NCBI RefSeq assembly: GCF_003473485.1
Contig: NC_053044.1
Location: 54,290,091 to 54,354,090, forward strand
From: Medicago truncatula
Lineage: Eukaryota > Streptophyta > Magnoliopsida > Fabales > Fabaceae
DNA: 64,000 nucleotides
Direction of reading: 5' to 3'
Positions 11,640-23,349 of the stretch are shown one piece after another. The first letter of the stretch is position 1; each line of letters opens with the position of its first letter. The position numbers and the translations under genes were made by a program. The notes below the pieces were generated by a model. The model was not told where the DNA came from and searched no databases. It worked only from the letters and a program-made list of their open reading frames with translations.

Positions 11640-13100
11640 TGCCTGTTCATTGTTATGGCTAATGCCCTCAGCTGTTTTGCTCTTTGATGAGTATACTTTA
11701 TATATATAAAATGCCGTTTATTTATAGAAAAAATTATTTTGTTGTTAAGCTTGTAGTACAAGACTTGAATTTGTAAGTTTGTAACAACAACAACAACAAA
11801 AATTATCCCCAAGTTATGATGATTCTTGATTCTCCGGGTATGTTTGGAACGTAAAAAGGTAGAGGAAGATAAGCAGAAGAGGGAAGCGAGGAAATAATAG
11901 TTATAGTTATATTTTCTCCTTTGGTGTTGATAGGTGTGGCAAAGCGAGTAGAACCCATGTGTTCGACAGTATAACCCGCTATTTTAAGTGGAACGGATTG
12001 ATTTTTTGAACTCGGCCATTCAAGTTAGTCCACTGTTTTATCTACCGAAAAAATGGAGCAGCGAATGGAGGATTGGCCAATTTAGAAAAACTGTTTTCCC
12101 TGATGCTTTTTAAATTCGAATCGGTGAATCCAGTAGTTGTAGAATTTGTGTAATGCTGAAATAGGGACAAACCTTGCAAAATAAAAAATAGAATGGCTTG
12201 AAGTTGCATTTGAGGTACTCAGTTTTCACAACAAAACCTAAATATCTGATTTATTTTATGCAGTTTACGTATTAAGCTTCAAGTTATGGGGCGTTCTGAT
12301 GCTATAAAATGAACAGTACTCCATATGTAAAATGAAATAGGGAGAATTATTAATTATGTTTGTTTTATTTATTTCAATTTTAAAATCATAATTCTAATTA
12401 TAAATCTCCCCTTATCAAAAAGGCCTTAAAGTTTCAAAGGGTATATATAGATGATTAAAATTTCTATCTTCTCTATTAAGAAATAACTATATTTAAAAGG
12501 TTTTAATTTTACAAGAATTAAAACAAACATATTTAAATTCGTAGAATATCAATAATATTTTATACATATGTCTGATCAAATCATTCTATGATACCACTTT
12601 TTAAGTTAGTTCCTAAAATATTAAAAAATATATATATTTGACTTGATTGAACTGGAGGTAAAAGAATTCACATCATCAATAGATAAAGATTAATCTCTAA
12701 AACTAAATTATTTTTTAATAGCGATTGATTTACCCGTGCTTGGCATGGGCTCCATATATCAAATGATACTCATTCCTTCTGCATTCAAAGACCATACAAA
12801 TTAATCAAGATTCAAGACAACGCAATGCTGATTTTTCTTTTCAACAAAGAAGGAAAAAATAATTTAAACTCCTTCCTAAGTTATTTTTTTCCCTTCCGTG
12901 AGTTTGAATCACGCTAGAAAGTGCTTATGAAAATTAGCTCCTACCCTCCTACATATTCGTTATAATTAGATTTATTTATTTATATCTATTTATATTGCGT
13001 ATGTGTATAAAATAAATTGAAATGGAAAGGTGTACTAGAATTATCACGGGGTGCGGATAGTTGAAACCGAAAAATAAGTAGTGGGCTGAAGCAGGCCTTT
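11640..13100. other. MYB3R 3' UTR and intergenic spacer
   Basis: The MYB3R 3' UTR occupies the first few hundred bases. The rest is AT-rich spacer with no reading frame or terminal inverted repeat that I can support. Confidence 0.5.
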
Positions 13101-13144
13101 CCGTTGGTAATTCAAAAACCCTACTTCAAATTTCGACATCGCTA

Positions 13145-13152
13145 GAACCTTC
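13145..13152 (+). promoter_or_regulatory. Possible minimal heat-shock element upstream of CPN10
   Basis: The palindrome GAACCTTC fits the nGAAnnTTCn core bound by heat-shock factors and lies 105 bp before the CPN10 ATG. Chaperonin genes are often heat-inducible, but a single two-unit element is weak evidence. Confidence 0.35.
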
Positions 13153-13256
13153 CATTCTGATCTAGAACCAGTTGCCTCTAGTACCCTATTAAAACCCTAA
13201 TCCATTTGTTGAATCTCATTTCCAGAAAAAAACCATAATCCTTCAAATCTCCATCA

Positions 13257-13635
13257 ATGGCTAAGCGTTTGATTCCAACCTTTAACCGCATCCTCGTCGA
13301 GAAAATCATCCCTCCTTCCAAGACCTCCGCCGGTATTCTTCTCCCTGAGAAGACCTCCCAGGTTTGTAGAAACTTTCTTCTTCGTTTTTTTATATATGTC
13401 CCTGCGTTAATCGATTTCGATTTAATTGATTCTGGTTTCAAAACAGCTTAATTCAGGGAAGGTGGTAGCTGTTGGACCTGGATCGAGAGACAAATCTGGG
13501 AATTTGATTCCGGTGTCAGTTAAAGAAGGTGACCACGTTCTCTTGCCTGAATATGGTGGCTCTCAAATTAAGCTTGATGACAAAGAGTTTCATTTGTTTA
13601 GGGATGAGGACATTTTGGGCATTCTGCGTGATTGA
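13257..13635 (+). CDS. CPN10: Chaperonin 10 (mitochondrial-type GroES homologue)
   Basis: Co-chaperonin that caps the Cpn60 ring during protein folding, probably in the mitochondrial matrix. Two exons (13257-13361 and 13447-13635) join at CAG to CTT and give 97 residues, the normal length of plant mitochondrial Cpn10. It starts MAKRLIPTFNRILVEKI. The mobile-loop region reads SKTSAGILLPEK, followed by SGKVVAVGPGSRDK, GDHVLLPEYGGSQIKLDD and the terminal FRDEDILGILRD, all hallmarks of the family. The protein is a single Cpn10 unit, unlike the plastid double-domain Cpn20. As in related plant proteins there is no obvious cleaved presequence; the basic N-terminus probably serves as the targeting signal. 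The intron has a GT donor at 13362 and an AG acceptor just before 13447. Confidence 0.95.
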
Positions 13636-13639
13636 TTTA

Positions 13640-15550
13640 TGGACTAGTGTTTGTGTTTGATAAAGTGAAATTTATGATGATTAGGTTTATTAAAATAACT
13701 TCAATTTAGTGTCCAATGTAATTTGGTGCAAACATTTGAGAGGGATTTTCATTTTTCCTGAAATATTGTGATTTATGCCTCTTTTATATTCAGAAATATT
13801 ATGGCAATGAGGATACTTCTTTTTCTTGCAGTGCAGTGGTCGTTATGGTTCTGTATTTGATTTTAACCTTTTTTATTCTGATTTTCATTTTATTAATGGT
13901 CAAAATAGTGTAAGTAATAATATTACCTAATTAGGACCAGAGACCATAGGAACTCTATTTAGATTGTGCAGCTGATAGTGTGTAGAGAAAATTAGAGAAT
14001 TACATATTTAATCTTAAAACACTTAACTAAATAGTTGTGTATATCCACGGTAGCCTTCGAACATTCGTTAAGGTCACTGTAGCAGGCCAATCAATGGTGG
14101 TAGCTTAACTCCTAGTCTCCTCTAATGAGATTGAGCAGCCACCTAACAAAATTGAAGATGTTGGAAGTTTTATATCCAAAAGTTATTCATTGTTTGTGCA
14201 ACCAAGGTGAATAAGCCAAGAATTTGAGTTCTAAGGTGAATAAATGAGGAATTTAAGTTCGAATACTAACCCTTGTAGTATGTAGACGTAATACAATGTT
14301 CTTGTCGGTTGAACTATGTTTACATGACTCTATTGATTATGTTATGTTTACATGATTCTTTTGACTTGTTATCTTTATTTTTTTCTTTTACTTTATCTTT
14401 TTCTTCTTTTGCAATTTTCTTACTTTTGATAATGTTAAGTGATGAATCATACTTTAACAACCTCGCTCGGTCTCAAATCTTTAGGAATGATTTAGAACGA
14501 CAACGTAATCTCCAGCTTTATGCAACATGAGAATCTATGGCTCTAAATAATCACATGGCATTGTAGAATAGAGACACGCCTCAGAAAAAGGGAGGATTAT
14601 AAGAGCTTGACACCAATAAAAAACATGCAAGAGGAGAAGCATAAACGCATGGCGAACTTTGCTTTGGAGCCGACAATTTACTCGGTAACCTGATTATTCA
14701 AAAAGCTTCCATTCCTCCGTCTAAGTCCTTCGTTGCTTTGAGTTGTATACAACACAACATACATTGACACCCTTTGTCATTGTTTATATAATGATGGATG
14801 ATTGATGACGTGCAAAATATTTGCTAAATTTAGTTCATTAATCATGTGGTTAATGAATTGACAATTTTTGACAGGATGTGAAGTTCTTTTTGGTGAATTG
14901 ACAAACTCGATTAGCCAAGTGTGATTCAGCCGTAAAATGTAGTGAATTAACAAATAGTTGAAAGTGAAAGTCAATAACCATGGAGTACCTTTGTGTGCAT
15001 TATGAAATAATGCAGTATCAAAACAATCCAATAGCAAGGGACGAAAATTAGTTATGAAAAAAACATCGGATAAAATCAAGGTTAAATTACATCAGAATAT
15101 TTGTAACAAATCGGTTTTTTATTTTTATTTTTTATTTTTTATTTATCACTTACGCATTTTAAGTTATTTAAATGTAACAAATTAGTTTTAAGTATTTTTC
15201 GTAACACTTAGGTATTTAAGTTGTTTAATTGTAACTTTTACGTCTCGAATAACTTATATGATTTTTAGCAAAACATATGATTTTTGTTGTCATTATTGCA
15301 AATAATTTACATTGTCGACAAGAGATGTATCTAAAAGAAGTAAATGCACTTTGCAATGTAGAAAATCAATGTTCGAATAATTTTAGACATAAGAGAGTCA
15401 CATTTAATGTACGGCACACTTTAAATTAGATAATCTTTAGCAAAAATAACTTATGAAAAATAAATAATTGTACCCTCTGAACCAGGGTCTTGGATCGTTT
15501 CGATGTATCTACGTTTAATTTATTAATTAACGGTTGATATTGTCCACTTT
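13640..15550. other. CPN10 3' UTR and repeat-bearing spacer
   Basis: After the CPN10 3' UTR this stretch is AT-rich intergenic DNA. It includes the second copy of the dispersed repeat seen in MYB3R (14065-14175). No gene was recognised; the longest frames here (about 14309 and 14777) have low-complexity, non-conserved translations. Confidence 0.5.
14065..14175. repeat. Dispersed repeat (copy B)
   Basis: This matches the MYB3R-intron copy at 6880-7000, sharing AAGGTCACT, CAATCAATGGTGGTAGCTTA and AATGAGATTGAGCAG, and also ends in a similar TTTTATAT-CAAAAG block. Confidence 0.7.
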
Positions 15551-15555
15551 ACATT

Positions 15556-16841
15556 TAGGGGGTGTATTAGATTAGGATTTCAAAGGACAATTTTTGCTTA
15601 AAAAAGTCTCAAAGATTTTAAAAGATTTTGTAGGATTTTAATGATTTTTATGATTTTAAAAGACTATCAGAATTTTCAATTTGGATTTCAATGAATTTAC
15701 ATCATAAGATTTTAAAGGATTTTATGGATTTATAAGATTTCAAAAGATTTTATAAATTTTAGGCTTAGGAGGGTGTAAAGACTGTTTTGATAGAAAAAAT
15801 CTTGAAGATTTTAAAAGACTTTGTTGGATTGTATTGATTTTGTCGGATTTTAAAAGACTTTTTTTGAAAGACTTTTTACAATCAAGATTCTTTGCAAGAT
15901 TTTAATGGATTCATGATATAGATTTTAAAGGATTTTAATGGATTTTAAAGATTTTAAAAGGGTCAATAAATTTAAAGATACAGTACAAACCAAAAAATCA
16001 ACCGAAAAAAATCATTGAATCAATGAGTGTAATATTTCTTCAAAAAAAAAAAAAAACTATTAGATAATATACTACTAGCAGGTTAATTGATCTTAAAAAT
16101 TCTGGACATATGATATCAAAATAAATAGACCTAAAAATAAGTTATGTTAGTTTATTGATTATAATAATTTGATTGAAAAATGCATGTTACAGGTAGAAAA
16201 ATGCAAGTAGAAAAATTATTATAATACCAATGAACGTAAAGTTGTGATTTTTATAATAATTTGATATATAGGTAGATGATAAATTAACCACAAGATTATA
16301 CAGTACATTATTATTTTTTTTTTTAATGAACGTAAAAGTTATGTTAAGAAAAGTGCAAGTTAGAGGCATGATGATTTCGACAAAATTTGCCAAACAAAAT
16401 ATATAACATGCCATTGTTAGAGTATAACAGAAAAGAATTTGGAAGAAACGTAAAAAAAATAAAATAAAAAAAAAAAAGAGAATTTGGAAGAGTATTACAA
16501 AATCTCAAGGAAATGTGTGGGAGATAGAAAAGTCTCAAGGCTAGGTGTGAGATTGTTAGTATGTACATTTTACATTAAACAATCTCACAAAATCCATTAC
16601 TCACAACAATCCATTAAAATCTCTAGAGTTTTGAATACCAGTAGACAATTTTTAAGTTATGCAAAATCTCAATCGAATACCACTGGATTTCATTGGACTC
16701 ATTAAAAAAGCTTGAAAATCCTAATTGAATACCACAAGAATGTTTTACATTCTTTAAAAATCTTGATTGAATACCACAAGACTTTTATAAAACAAAAAAG
16801 TCTTTTAAAATCCTTTGAAATCTTAATCCAATACACCCACC
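15556..16841. mobile_element. PIF/Harbinger-like non-autonomous element A
   Basis: The left end GGGGGTGTATTAGATTAGGA is mirrored by the right end, which reads on the complement GGTGGGTGTATTGGATTAAG. TTA flanks both ends, consistent with the 3-bp TTA duplication of PIF/Harbinger elements. The interior is full of AAGATTTTAAAAG motifs and their complements and has no transposase frame. Confidence 0.75.
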
Positions 16842-16844
16842 TTA

Positions 16845-17383
16845 ATTAAACTTTTGGTCTTCAAATTTTGATCAGCTCACGAAAATGGTCCTAACTCTTT
16901 CAAATCGAACAAAACCGTCCTAAACTATCATGTTTTTTCGCAGTTTTAGTCCTACCTTCTATTTTCAACTCTAGAAACATAGAGAAATGACAGTTTTAGG
17001 CAGTTTTAGACCTACCCATAAGCTCAACCATGAAATAAACAAGGAATAAAGCATGTGGGTACAAGGAATATACTCTATTCAGCGCACAAACCAAATAAAC
17101 CTTAATTTGAAACATATCTTGGAAATTAGGGTTTTTGGATAGTGTGTTCAATAAAGTGGATTCCTTGTACCCACATGCTTTCTTTCTTGTTTATTTCATG
17201 GTTGAGCATAGGGGGTAGATCTAAAACTGCAATTTCTTTGCGTTTATGGAGTTGAAAATAGGAGGTAGGACAAAAACTGCAAAAAACATATAGTTTAGGG
17301 ACGGTTTTGTTCGATTTGTAAGAGGCAGGGCCATTTTTGTGAGCTGGTCAAAATGCGAGGACCAAAAGTGTAATTAAGCCTAA
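16845..17383. mobile_element. TIR element adjacent to element A
   Basis: A segment of about 540 bp has long inverted ends. The left end holds AATTAAACTTTTGGTCTTCA and TGATCAGCTCACGAAAATGG; the right end holds their near complements (TGTGAGCTGGTCAAAATG and GAGGACCAAAAGTGTAATTA). No coding capacity is seen. The class is unknown. Confidence 0.65.
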
Positions 17384-17471
17384 ATTTTAAGGACTCATTG
17401 AAAAGAAATGATTACAACACACTTTGTATCATAATATTCTCAATACAAACTCTTATTTTTTATTTTATTTT

Positions 17472-17511
<40 letters not shown>

Positions 17512-17566
17512 TTTTATAATTAAAAAGTCTTTTAAAATCCCTTAAAATTTTAATCCAATACATCCC
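17384..17566. mobile_element. Right-end fragment of another PIF/Harbinger-like copy with (GA)n
   Basis: This carries a (GA)n tract at about 17475-17508 and then the family's right end, AAAATTTTAATCCAATACATCCCCC. Only one end is present, and it abuts element C exactly, so it is a truncated copy. Confidence 0.6.
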
Positions 17567-18655
17567 CCGTCCGTTTGGTTCGAGAATTAGGAGGGGAGGG
17601 ATTTTTACGGAGGGGAGTGGAGGGGAGATATTTTTAATTAAAAGTGTGTTTGGTTCACAAGGGGAGGGGAGGGATTTTAACAGTATTTTACCGTTTTACC
17701 CTTAAACTTAATTAAATAAAAGAAATTGTTTGTTTTTACGATTTCAGAAACTGACAAAGACAAGCACACATCTAAGCCGCTATTTTATCTTAAACTGGCT
17801 CATGTATTTTGCTCCAAGCATCATATTGTTTTTTTTTTTTTTGGCTTTTTTTATCGGAGCAATTCTTTGTAATATTTTTTTACACAACAAGACATGGATA
17901 GGTGAATTAACTGTGAAAAAAAAACAAGCAACAACAAGTATAATAAGCTGAATTAAAATAAAATAATAATAATAAAACTTCAACGATTTCATCAAAAAAA
18001 AAAAAGACTTCAACGATTTTAAAAGTGAAAAAAAAAACAATACTCTCAAATGAATGGATCAATACCATAAGAAAAAACACACTATGAAACAAACAAGCCA
18101 CCGTAAGGATAAAGCAACAATTTAAACAATAAAGTTCCAACAACGATAACGATTAAACAAGGATAATAAAGTAGCGAATCAATAACGATGTAATTAATAA
18201 TACTACGATATAGACAATGAGATGATGAAATTACTCACAATTCACTTTGGAGGAAGCCTCAAGCAGTCGTTGACAACAACAAAGTAGTAGTAAGAGCGGT
18301 TTGTACATCTAACAAATAAGAGTGGTAGATTATATAATAATAAAAATTGTTACAAGGAAAATATAACAAAATAATAATAATAATTGTTACAAGAATAAGA
18401 TAACCTAATAATAATAATAAGATTGTTACAAAAATAATATAATCTAATAATAATAAAAGTTGTTACAAGGTTAATATTGAGATTTGAAATTAATTTAAGG
18501 ATAATTATGGCAATGCAATAAAATTTTAAAGAGATTTGCTCCCCTCCCCTCCCCTTCCCTTCCCTTCTAAAAATTGAACCAAACACTTCAGATTAAAAAT
18601 CTCCCCTCCCCTTCCCTCCCCTCCCCTCCAAAACTCTCGAACCAAACGGACCCTA
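17567..18655. mobile_element. Tourist/Harbinger-like element C
   Basis: The inverted ends are GTCCGTTTGGTTCGAGAATT on the left and, on the complement of the right end, AGGGTCCGTTTGGTTCGAGA. GGAGGGGAGGG blocks at the left are mirrored by CCCTCCCCT at the right. It is about 1.09 kb, with AT-rich interior and TAA-type microsatellites, and no transposase frame. Confidence 0.7.
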
Positions 18656-18706
18656 AAGTGAGTCGGCCACTTCAGAGGAGTTGGATCAAGTATAATTAGT
18701 CTTAGG

Positions 18707-19440
18707 GGGGTGTATTGGATTAAGATTTTAAAAGACTATTTTAATAAAAAAAAAAAGTCTTTAAGATTTTAAAAGACTGTGTGAGATTGTATTGATTCTG
18801 TGAGATTTTAAAAGACTGTGTGAGATTGTATTGATTCTGTGAGATTTTAAAAGACTTTTTATGTAAAAGACTTTATACACTCAAGATTTTAAAGGATTTA
18901 TCACACTGACTTTTAAGGATTTCAAAGGATTTTACGTGATTTTAAAATTTCAAAAGATTCAATGAATTTTAGGGGAAAAAGAACAAATAAATTATACCGT
19001 TTGAATGAAGAAAAATAAAACAAATAAAAAATTCTTTTACTATTGATTTTCATATTTTAAGAGTTTTACGGATTTTATAAGATTTTAAGGGACTAAAAAA
19101 ACACATTATTCTCAATACACATTTTTTATTTGTTAAAAATGTTTTCCAACAAAATTCAATTGTACATATTTAAAATTATGCCAGCACTTACAAATCTTTC
19201 AAAAAAATTGTGTTAGCCATTACAAATCGGTCGAGTTTACACGAGTTTACCGAGTGTTAACTCAGTCAAACTCGTTAAACCTTCCAATTTTACCAGAAAC
19301 CGAGTTTACCTCAGAGTTAACACGATTTTTGTACATAAAAACGTAAACTCGATATTCTCGGAGAGTTAACACTCGACTTGCGAAACATTGATTACGGCAT
19401 ACTCTCTATAATAACATTCTCAATACAATTTTTTATTTTT

Positions 19441-19483
<43 letters not shown>

Positions 19484-19850
19484 AGGGAGAGAGAGAGAGA
19501 GAGTGAAAGGAGAAGAGAGAGATAAAAACAATCTCAAGAAATCTCATATTTTCATAAAAGATTTTTTCTTGTTAAAATTACACTACAAAATCCCACAAAA
19601 TCCATCAAAATCCAATTTATTAAACAATCCTTCGAAATTTGAATGATTTTGAATACCACAAGACTTTTTTTTTTAAATGATAAAAAGTCTTGATTGAATA
19701 CCTTAAGACTTTTTTAAAATGACAAAGAGTCTTGATTGAATACCACAAGACTTTTTTTAAGTTGCAAAAAGTCTTGATTGAATACCACAAGACTTTTTCA
19801 TACTTAAAAAGTATTTTAAAATCCCATAGAATCATAATTCAATACATCCC
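18707..19850. mobile_element. PIF/Harbinger-like non-autonomous element B
   Basis: It starts TTA-GGGGGGTGTATTGGAT and ends AATTCAATACATCCCCC-TTA, giving matched inverted ends and a TTA duplication. It is about 1.14 kb and belongs to the same family as element A. It contains (GA)n at 19447-19502 and a threefold repeat of a roughly 50-bp unit containing TCTTGATTGAATACC at 19686-19800. No transposase is encoded. Confidence 0.8.
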
Positions 19851-20208
19851 CCTTAATTTATTTGTTATATATGTGCATATATAATATCAACCATCAATTT
19901 ATTAATACCGTTACTATTAGTTACTTTACTCTCTAAAGTAAATTATTCACGCTAAATCCTTTACTTTTGAGTGGACTGTGAAAGAAAAGGAAAAAAAAAA
20001 CGTGTGAAAGTAGCATCACAGGACCCAAGCTTCTTTTCTATCATCCAGGTACGTATGTATGTATCTATGATATGATGATTGGCATTGTTTGAGAGTTTGA
20101 ATAGTGTGAAGGAGAGGGACGACGAACTTCTTCTGAGTTGGAAGTAGGTTGCTTGGTTGTTCAGGTGAATGTATGTTGAGAAGTAAACAAACAACAGGGC
20201 TTCTTCTT

Positions 20209-20250
20209 AGTCCCACATCGACTAAATATGTGAAAATTTTAGTCTTTATA
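20209..20250 (+). promoter_or_regulatory. U6 promoter: USE and TATA box
   Basis: The upstream sequence element AGTCCCACATCG is at 20209-20220, and the TATA-like TTTATA is at 20245-20250. The gap is 24 bp and the TATA box lies 30 bp before the RNA start. This geometry is that of plant U-snRNA genes transcribed by RNA polymerase III. Confidence 0.9.
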
Positions 20251-20274
20251 TTACACTACATCACCTCTTAGCTT

Positions 20275-20294
20275 GTCACTTCGGGGACATCCGA

Positions 20295-20325
<31 letters not shown>

Positions 20326-20377
20326 AGGCCCCTGCGCAAGGATGACACGCACAATTCGAGAAATGGTTCAAATTTTT
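20275..20377 (+). ncRNA. U6: U6 spliceosomal snRNA
   Basis: About 102 nt nearly identical to plant U6 snRNA, the RNA at the catalytic centre of the spliceosome. It reads GTCACTTCGGGGACATCCG at the 5' end and keeps the ACAGAGA box, the AGC triad and the GCGCAAGGATGACACGC region. It ends in a T-run that serves as the Pol III terminator (20373-20379). Compared with the usual plant sequence as I recall it, I see a C-to-A change at position 4 (mismatch in the 5' stem), A for T after TTAGCA, T for A in the CACAAATCGAG stretch, and GGTTC for GGTCC near the 3' end. With a complete promoter it is probably transcribed, but it may be a variant rather than a main copy. Confidence 0.92.
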
Positions 20378-20379
20378 TT

Positions 20380-21033
20380 GGATTTTTTTTCCCGATTTCT
20401 TCTTCGTTTGGGAATGTTTTTTTTTTTTTTTTGTTGTTCGTTCAGGTATGTTCTTCTTCCCTTTTCTGCAAATTAATTTCGTTTTCCATTCGGTGGTTCC
20501 TTTTCTCTTCTTTGATTTTCGCGTTTAGGGTTTTAGTTAAATATTTTGAAATTGGGGGTTATTGTCTCCTTGAACCTGTATTTCCATCAAAGTATTACAA
20601 TTCTTGTTCTGGTTATTTTGTTGGATGGTTGTTATAGATAGATATGTATTACCATTGTATTGGGGATGGTCTTATTGTTCTGTCGGTATTGCATTATGTA
20701 TAGATAGTTTCATTTCAGTCTTTCTTTGACGTCAGTATGTCTATTCAAATGCTTCACTAATCCATATACCATAGCTTTCAATTATTTATTCAATGAATTT
20801 TCTGATATATGTGGAACAAACAGTCACTCGGGTCGAGTTGTTGAAACATTGTGTCATCATTCATGATTTGACGAATAATGTTACTCAGTATGTATGTATG
20901 TCATTCATTTAGACAATTTTTCACCTATTTTCCCAATCACGGGAAAAGGAAAAATATTTACAAGTGTAAAAAAAAAACGCCTATTGTTCAAAATGTCACT
21001 ACTAATCTATGTCACTCTCTTGCAGCTGCAGAT
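20380..21033. other. Spacer between U6 and the first SAUR
   Basis: T-rich and AT-rich spacer. No gene is supported; frames across 20431-20637 and 20878-21159 lack conserved features, and the latter is mostly antisense to SAUR1. Confidence 0.5.
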
Positions 21034-21315
21034 TTACAGCCCATTGAAGCGAGAAGTGATATGCAAAAAAACCTCTTCTCTGCAAGGAATGGTGAGGCCA
21101 CCCATTGGATGATCATATCCGAATTCATCCTCTGCTCGACTCAACAAGTCTTGAAATGAAGTTTGGTTCAAGTAGGACATATGGATCACAAACCGCTTCA
21201 TTTCTTCTCCAACGTACACTGCAAGATATCCCTTTGGCACATTTGTCGCTTTTGTTGATGCTTGGCTACTACTAAAGGAAGCCCTTCTTATAGCTGCTGG
21301 TAAACAGAAGCCCAT
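21034..21315 (-). CDS. SAUR: SAUR family protein 1
   Basis: A small auxin-up RNA protein of 93 residues. SAURs promote cell expansion by inhibiting PP2C.D phosphatases, which keeps plasma-membrane proton pumps active. It starts [20 protein letters not shown] and has the SAUR core [19 protein letters not shown], the [20 protein letters not shown] block and the ending [20 protein letters not shown]. It is intronless, as is normal. The start was chosen as the MGF motif shared by the legume SAUR clade; upstream codons have no ATG in frame. One unusual residue is His in FVIHMSYL, where relatives have Pro. A TATAAATA box lies at 21421-21428 and an auxin-response core TGTCTC at 21528-21533 (reading GAGACA on this gene's strand). 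Confidence 0.92.
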   Translation of the reverse strand: MGFCLPAAIRRASFSSSQASTKATNVPKGYLAVYVGEEMKRFVIHMSYLNQTSFQDLLSRAEDEFGYDHPMGGLTIPCREEVFLHITSRFNGL

Positions 21316-21339
21316 TTTAAATGTTTCAAACAACAGACT

Positions 21340-23060
21340 AAACCTCTCAAATTTAAGGAAAAGAGTATTTATCTTTTGATGCTTGAGTATGTGAATGATT
21401 TGTGATGGAAAGTAGTAGTGTATTTATAGTCTTCAAGAGTTTCTTCAAATCCATTTCTTTGAGAAATTAAATTATTGTTAAAGGATGGGCTCCATGAGAT
21501 GAGGGAACACATGGTATTGTCTTTTGATGTCTCTCCATAAATCATGGCTCAACAAGTTCAATAAGAGTGCATATATAATAAGCCCCACTATTTGAAAGAA
21601 AGGCCAGCAGAGTACCCACTTGGAAGTCAAATGAGATGGCTAGATTTAAATTAAATTTCTTTTATGGATTGTCATATTTTTTAGATATGCATTAGAGATG
21701 TAACATGTGTTCTTCCTATTGACTGCGCAGCTCAATGCCGACATATAGCTAGCTACCAAAAATTTCTGTTGTAGTGTGAATTCTAAGGTAATGGCTAGTT
21801 GGTTCATAAATGTTAGGAGGGAACTTGGAGCCTGTATCAAAGTCTTGGTCAGCAGTCAGAAGATAGTAGTACACGTTTGAACCCACAGATAGCAGAAAAG
21901 CTGTACTCTGATAATTGAATTTTTAATTTCAACATCTGTATATATTTCGTTTTAAATAATTGCAGTCTTTTGAAGAAAGTCTAGGAACAACTGCTTTGAC
22001 ATAAGGAGGAGTATAGATCAAAACTTGAACTTGTACCAAAGTTTGTTCGATGACTTTTTCTGCATATAAGATAATTAGCCAGTAGAACCTTGATTCATGA
22101 AACTGCATTAAACTGGCATGTGATGTCTTCTTCTGTACTACTATATAAGCGAGGCTTTCTAGGTGAACATGTCGAGTTGTATTTAATGTTCAATAATATT
22201 TTTTATTTTTCTTTTGCTCCAAAGAAGGCCTGATGGTTTTTGTAACTCAAGTATCAGAGCCAAATTATTGTACAGTTGATGACTTACTGCTTCAAGTGTC
22301 AGAGTTCTCCATTTAAAATTGGTTAACAGATATAAGGAGGCAAGAGATCACAGTTTAGTTTGGGTGAGTTTCTAGCCTTAAAGAATTGAGATGATTATTT
22401 GACTCTTGGTTCTGTTTTGTATGATAAGGTTTGACTCTTAGCCAAGATACACTTTTATGAATAGTTGAGGCTGCATGGAATTCAAATTAAAGGATTTCCG
22501 TTATATGTGTGTTTAAGGACAACAACTTTGACGAGAACTCCATGTGATTATGGTGTCCTCCACCTTCTTCCAACATCACAAGAAGAATCCAACTTAATAA
22601 ATAATTGGTAAGAACTAAGACGTTTTATTATGTGGTATATTCTTTTCGTCATTTTAATTTAACTTCTACTGGCCTGTTTTCAAAATTATATTATGAGCCA
22701 ATCAGGTTGAAAATCTTTATAGGTTAAAGAAAGGGTTTTCTTTAGATATTTATTTGTTTCAAGTTTTGTTGTATATCCTTGTAACATATACCAATTTTGC
22801 ATCACCATATCAATGAGTATGTAACAAACAGTATCCATAAAATCAGTGGATGGCGTGTTTGTGCAATGCAAGTATTTCAGGTGACACAAAAAACAATAGC
22901 TAAATTCACAAGAATATAGTTTTGTAAGATTCTCATTTCTGATTTCCACTTAAGAGGAAACATCAAAATAAACAAAACAAAATTGTGATATACAAAAGTT
23001 GTCTCAAGTAGTCAATCCTATTGTGTTATGTTATCGTTATTCTGAACTTTTGCGGTATGA
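21340..23060. other. SAUR1 promoter and intergenic spacer
   Basis: The first 250 bases are the SAUR1 leader and promoter, including a TATA box and an ACACATGGTATTGTCTTTTG box shared with other members of the cluster. The rest is AT-rich spacer without a recognisable gene or element. Confidence 0.55.
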
Positions 23061-23066
23061 ATTTAT

Positions 23067-23346
23067 TTATAGGCCGTTCAAGCGGGAAGTTGTATGTAAA
23101 AACACATCTTCCTTGCACGGAATTGTAAGACCACCCATTGGATGACAGTAACGGAATTCCTCTTCGGCTTGACGCAACAATTCTTGAAATGAAGGCTCAT
23201 TCAAGAATGACACTGGAATCAAAAACCTCTCATTTTCCTCTCCTAACATACACCGCAAAATAGCCTTTTGGGACGTCCACTTGTTTGCTAGACGATTGAC
23301 TTGCACTAAATGATGACTGTCTAATACCAGGTAAGCGAAAACCCAT
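23067..23346 (-). pseudogene. SAUR: SAUR family member 2, frameshifted
   Basis: A SAUR gene broken by a single-base insertion. The ATG at 23346 opens [16 protein letters not shown] and continues to [10 protein letters not shown]. One extra base at about 23246 then shifts the frame to RRGK and a stop. In the next frame the rest of the protein is intact: [39 protein letters not shown] and the ending [14 protein letters not shown] replaces the usual FGYCHP. A TATATATA box (23457-23464) and an auxin-response core (TGTCTC on this strand, 23516-23521) remain, so it may still be transcribed. Its sequence and promoter are closest to SAUR5. Confidence 0.88.
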
Positions 23347-23349
23347 TCT

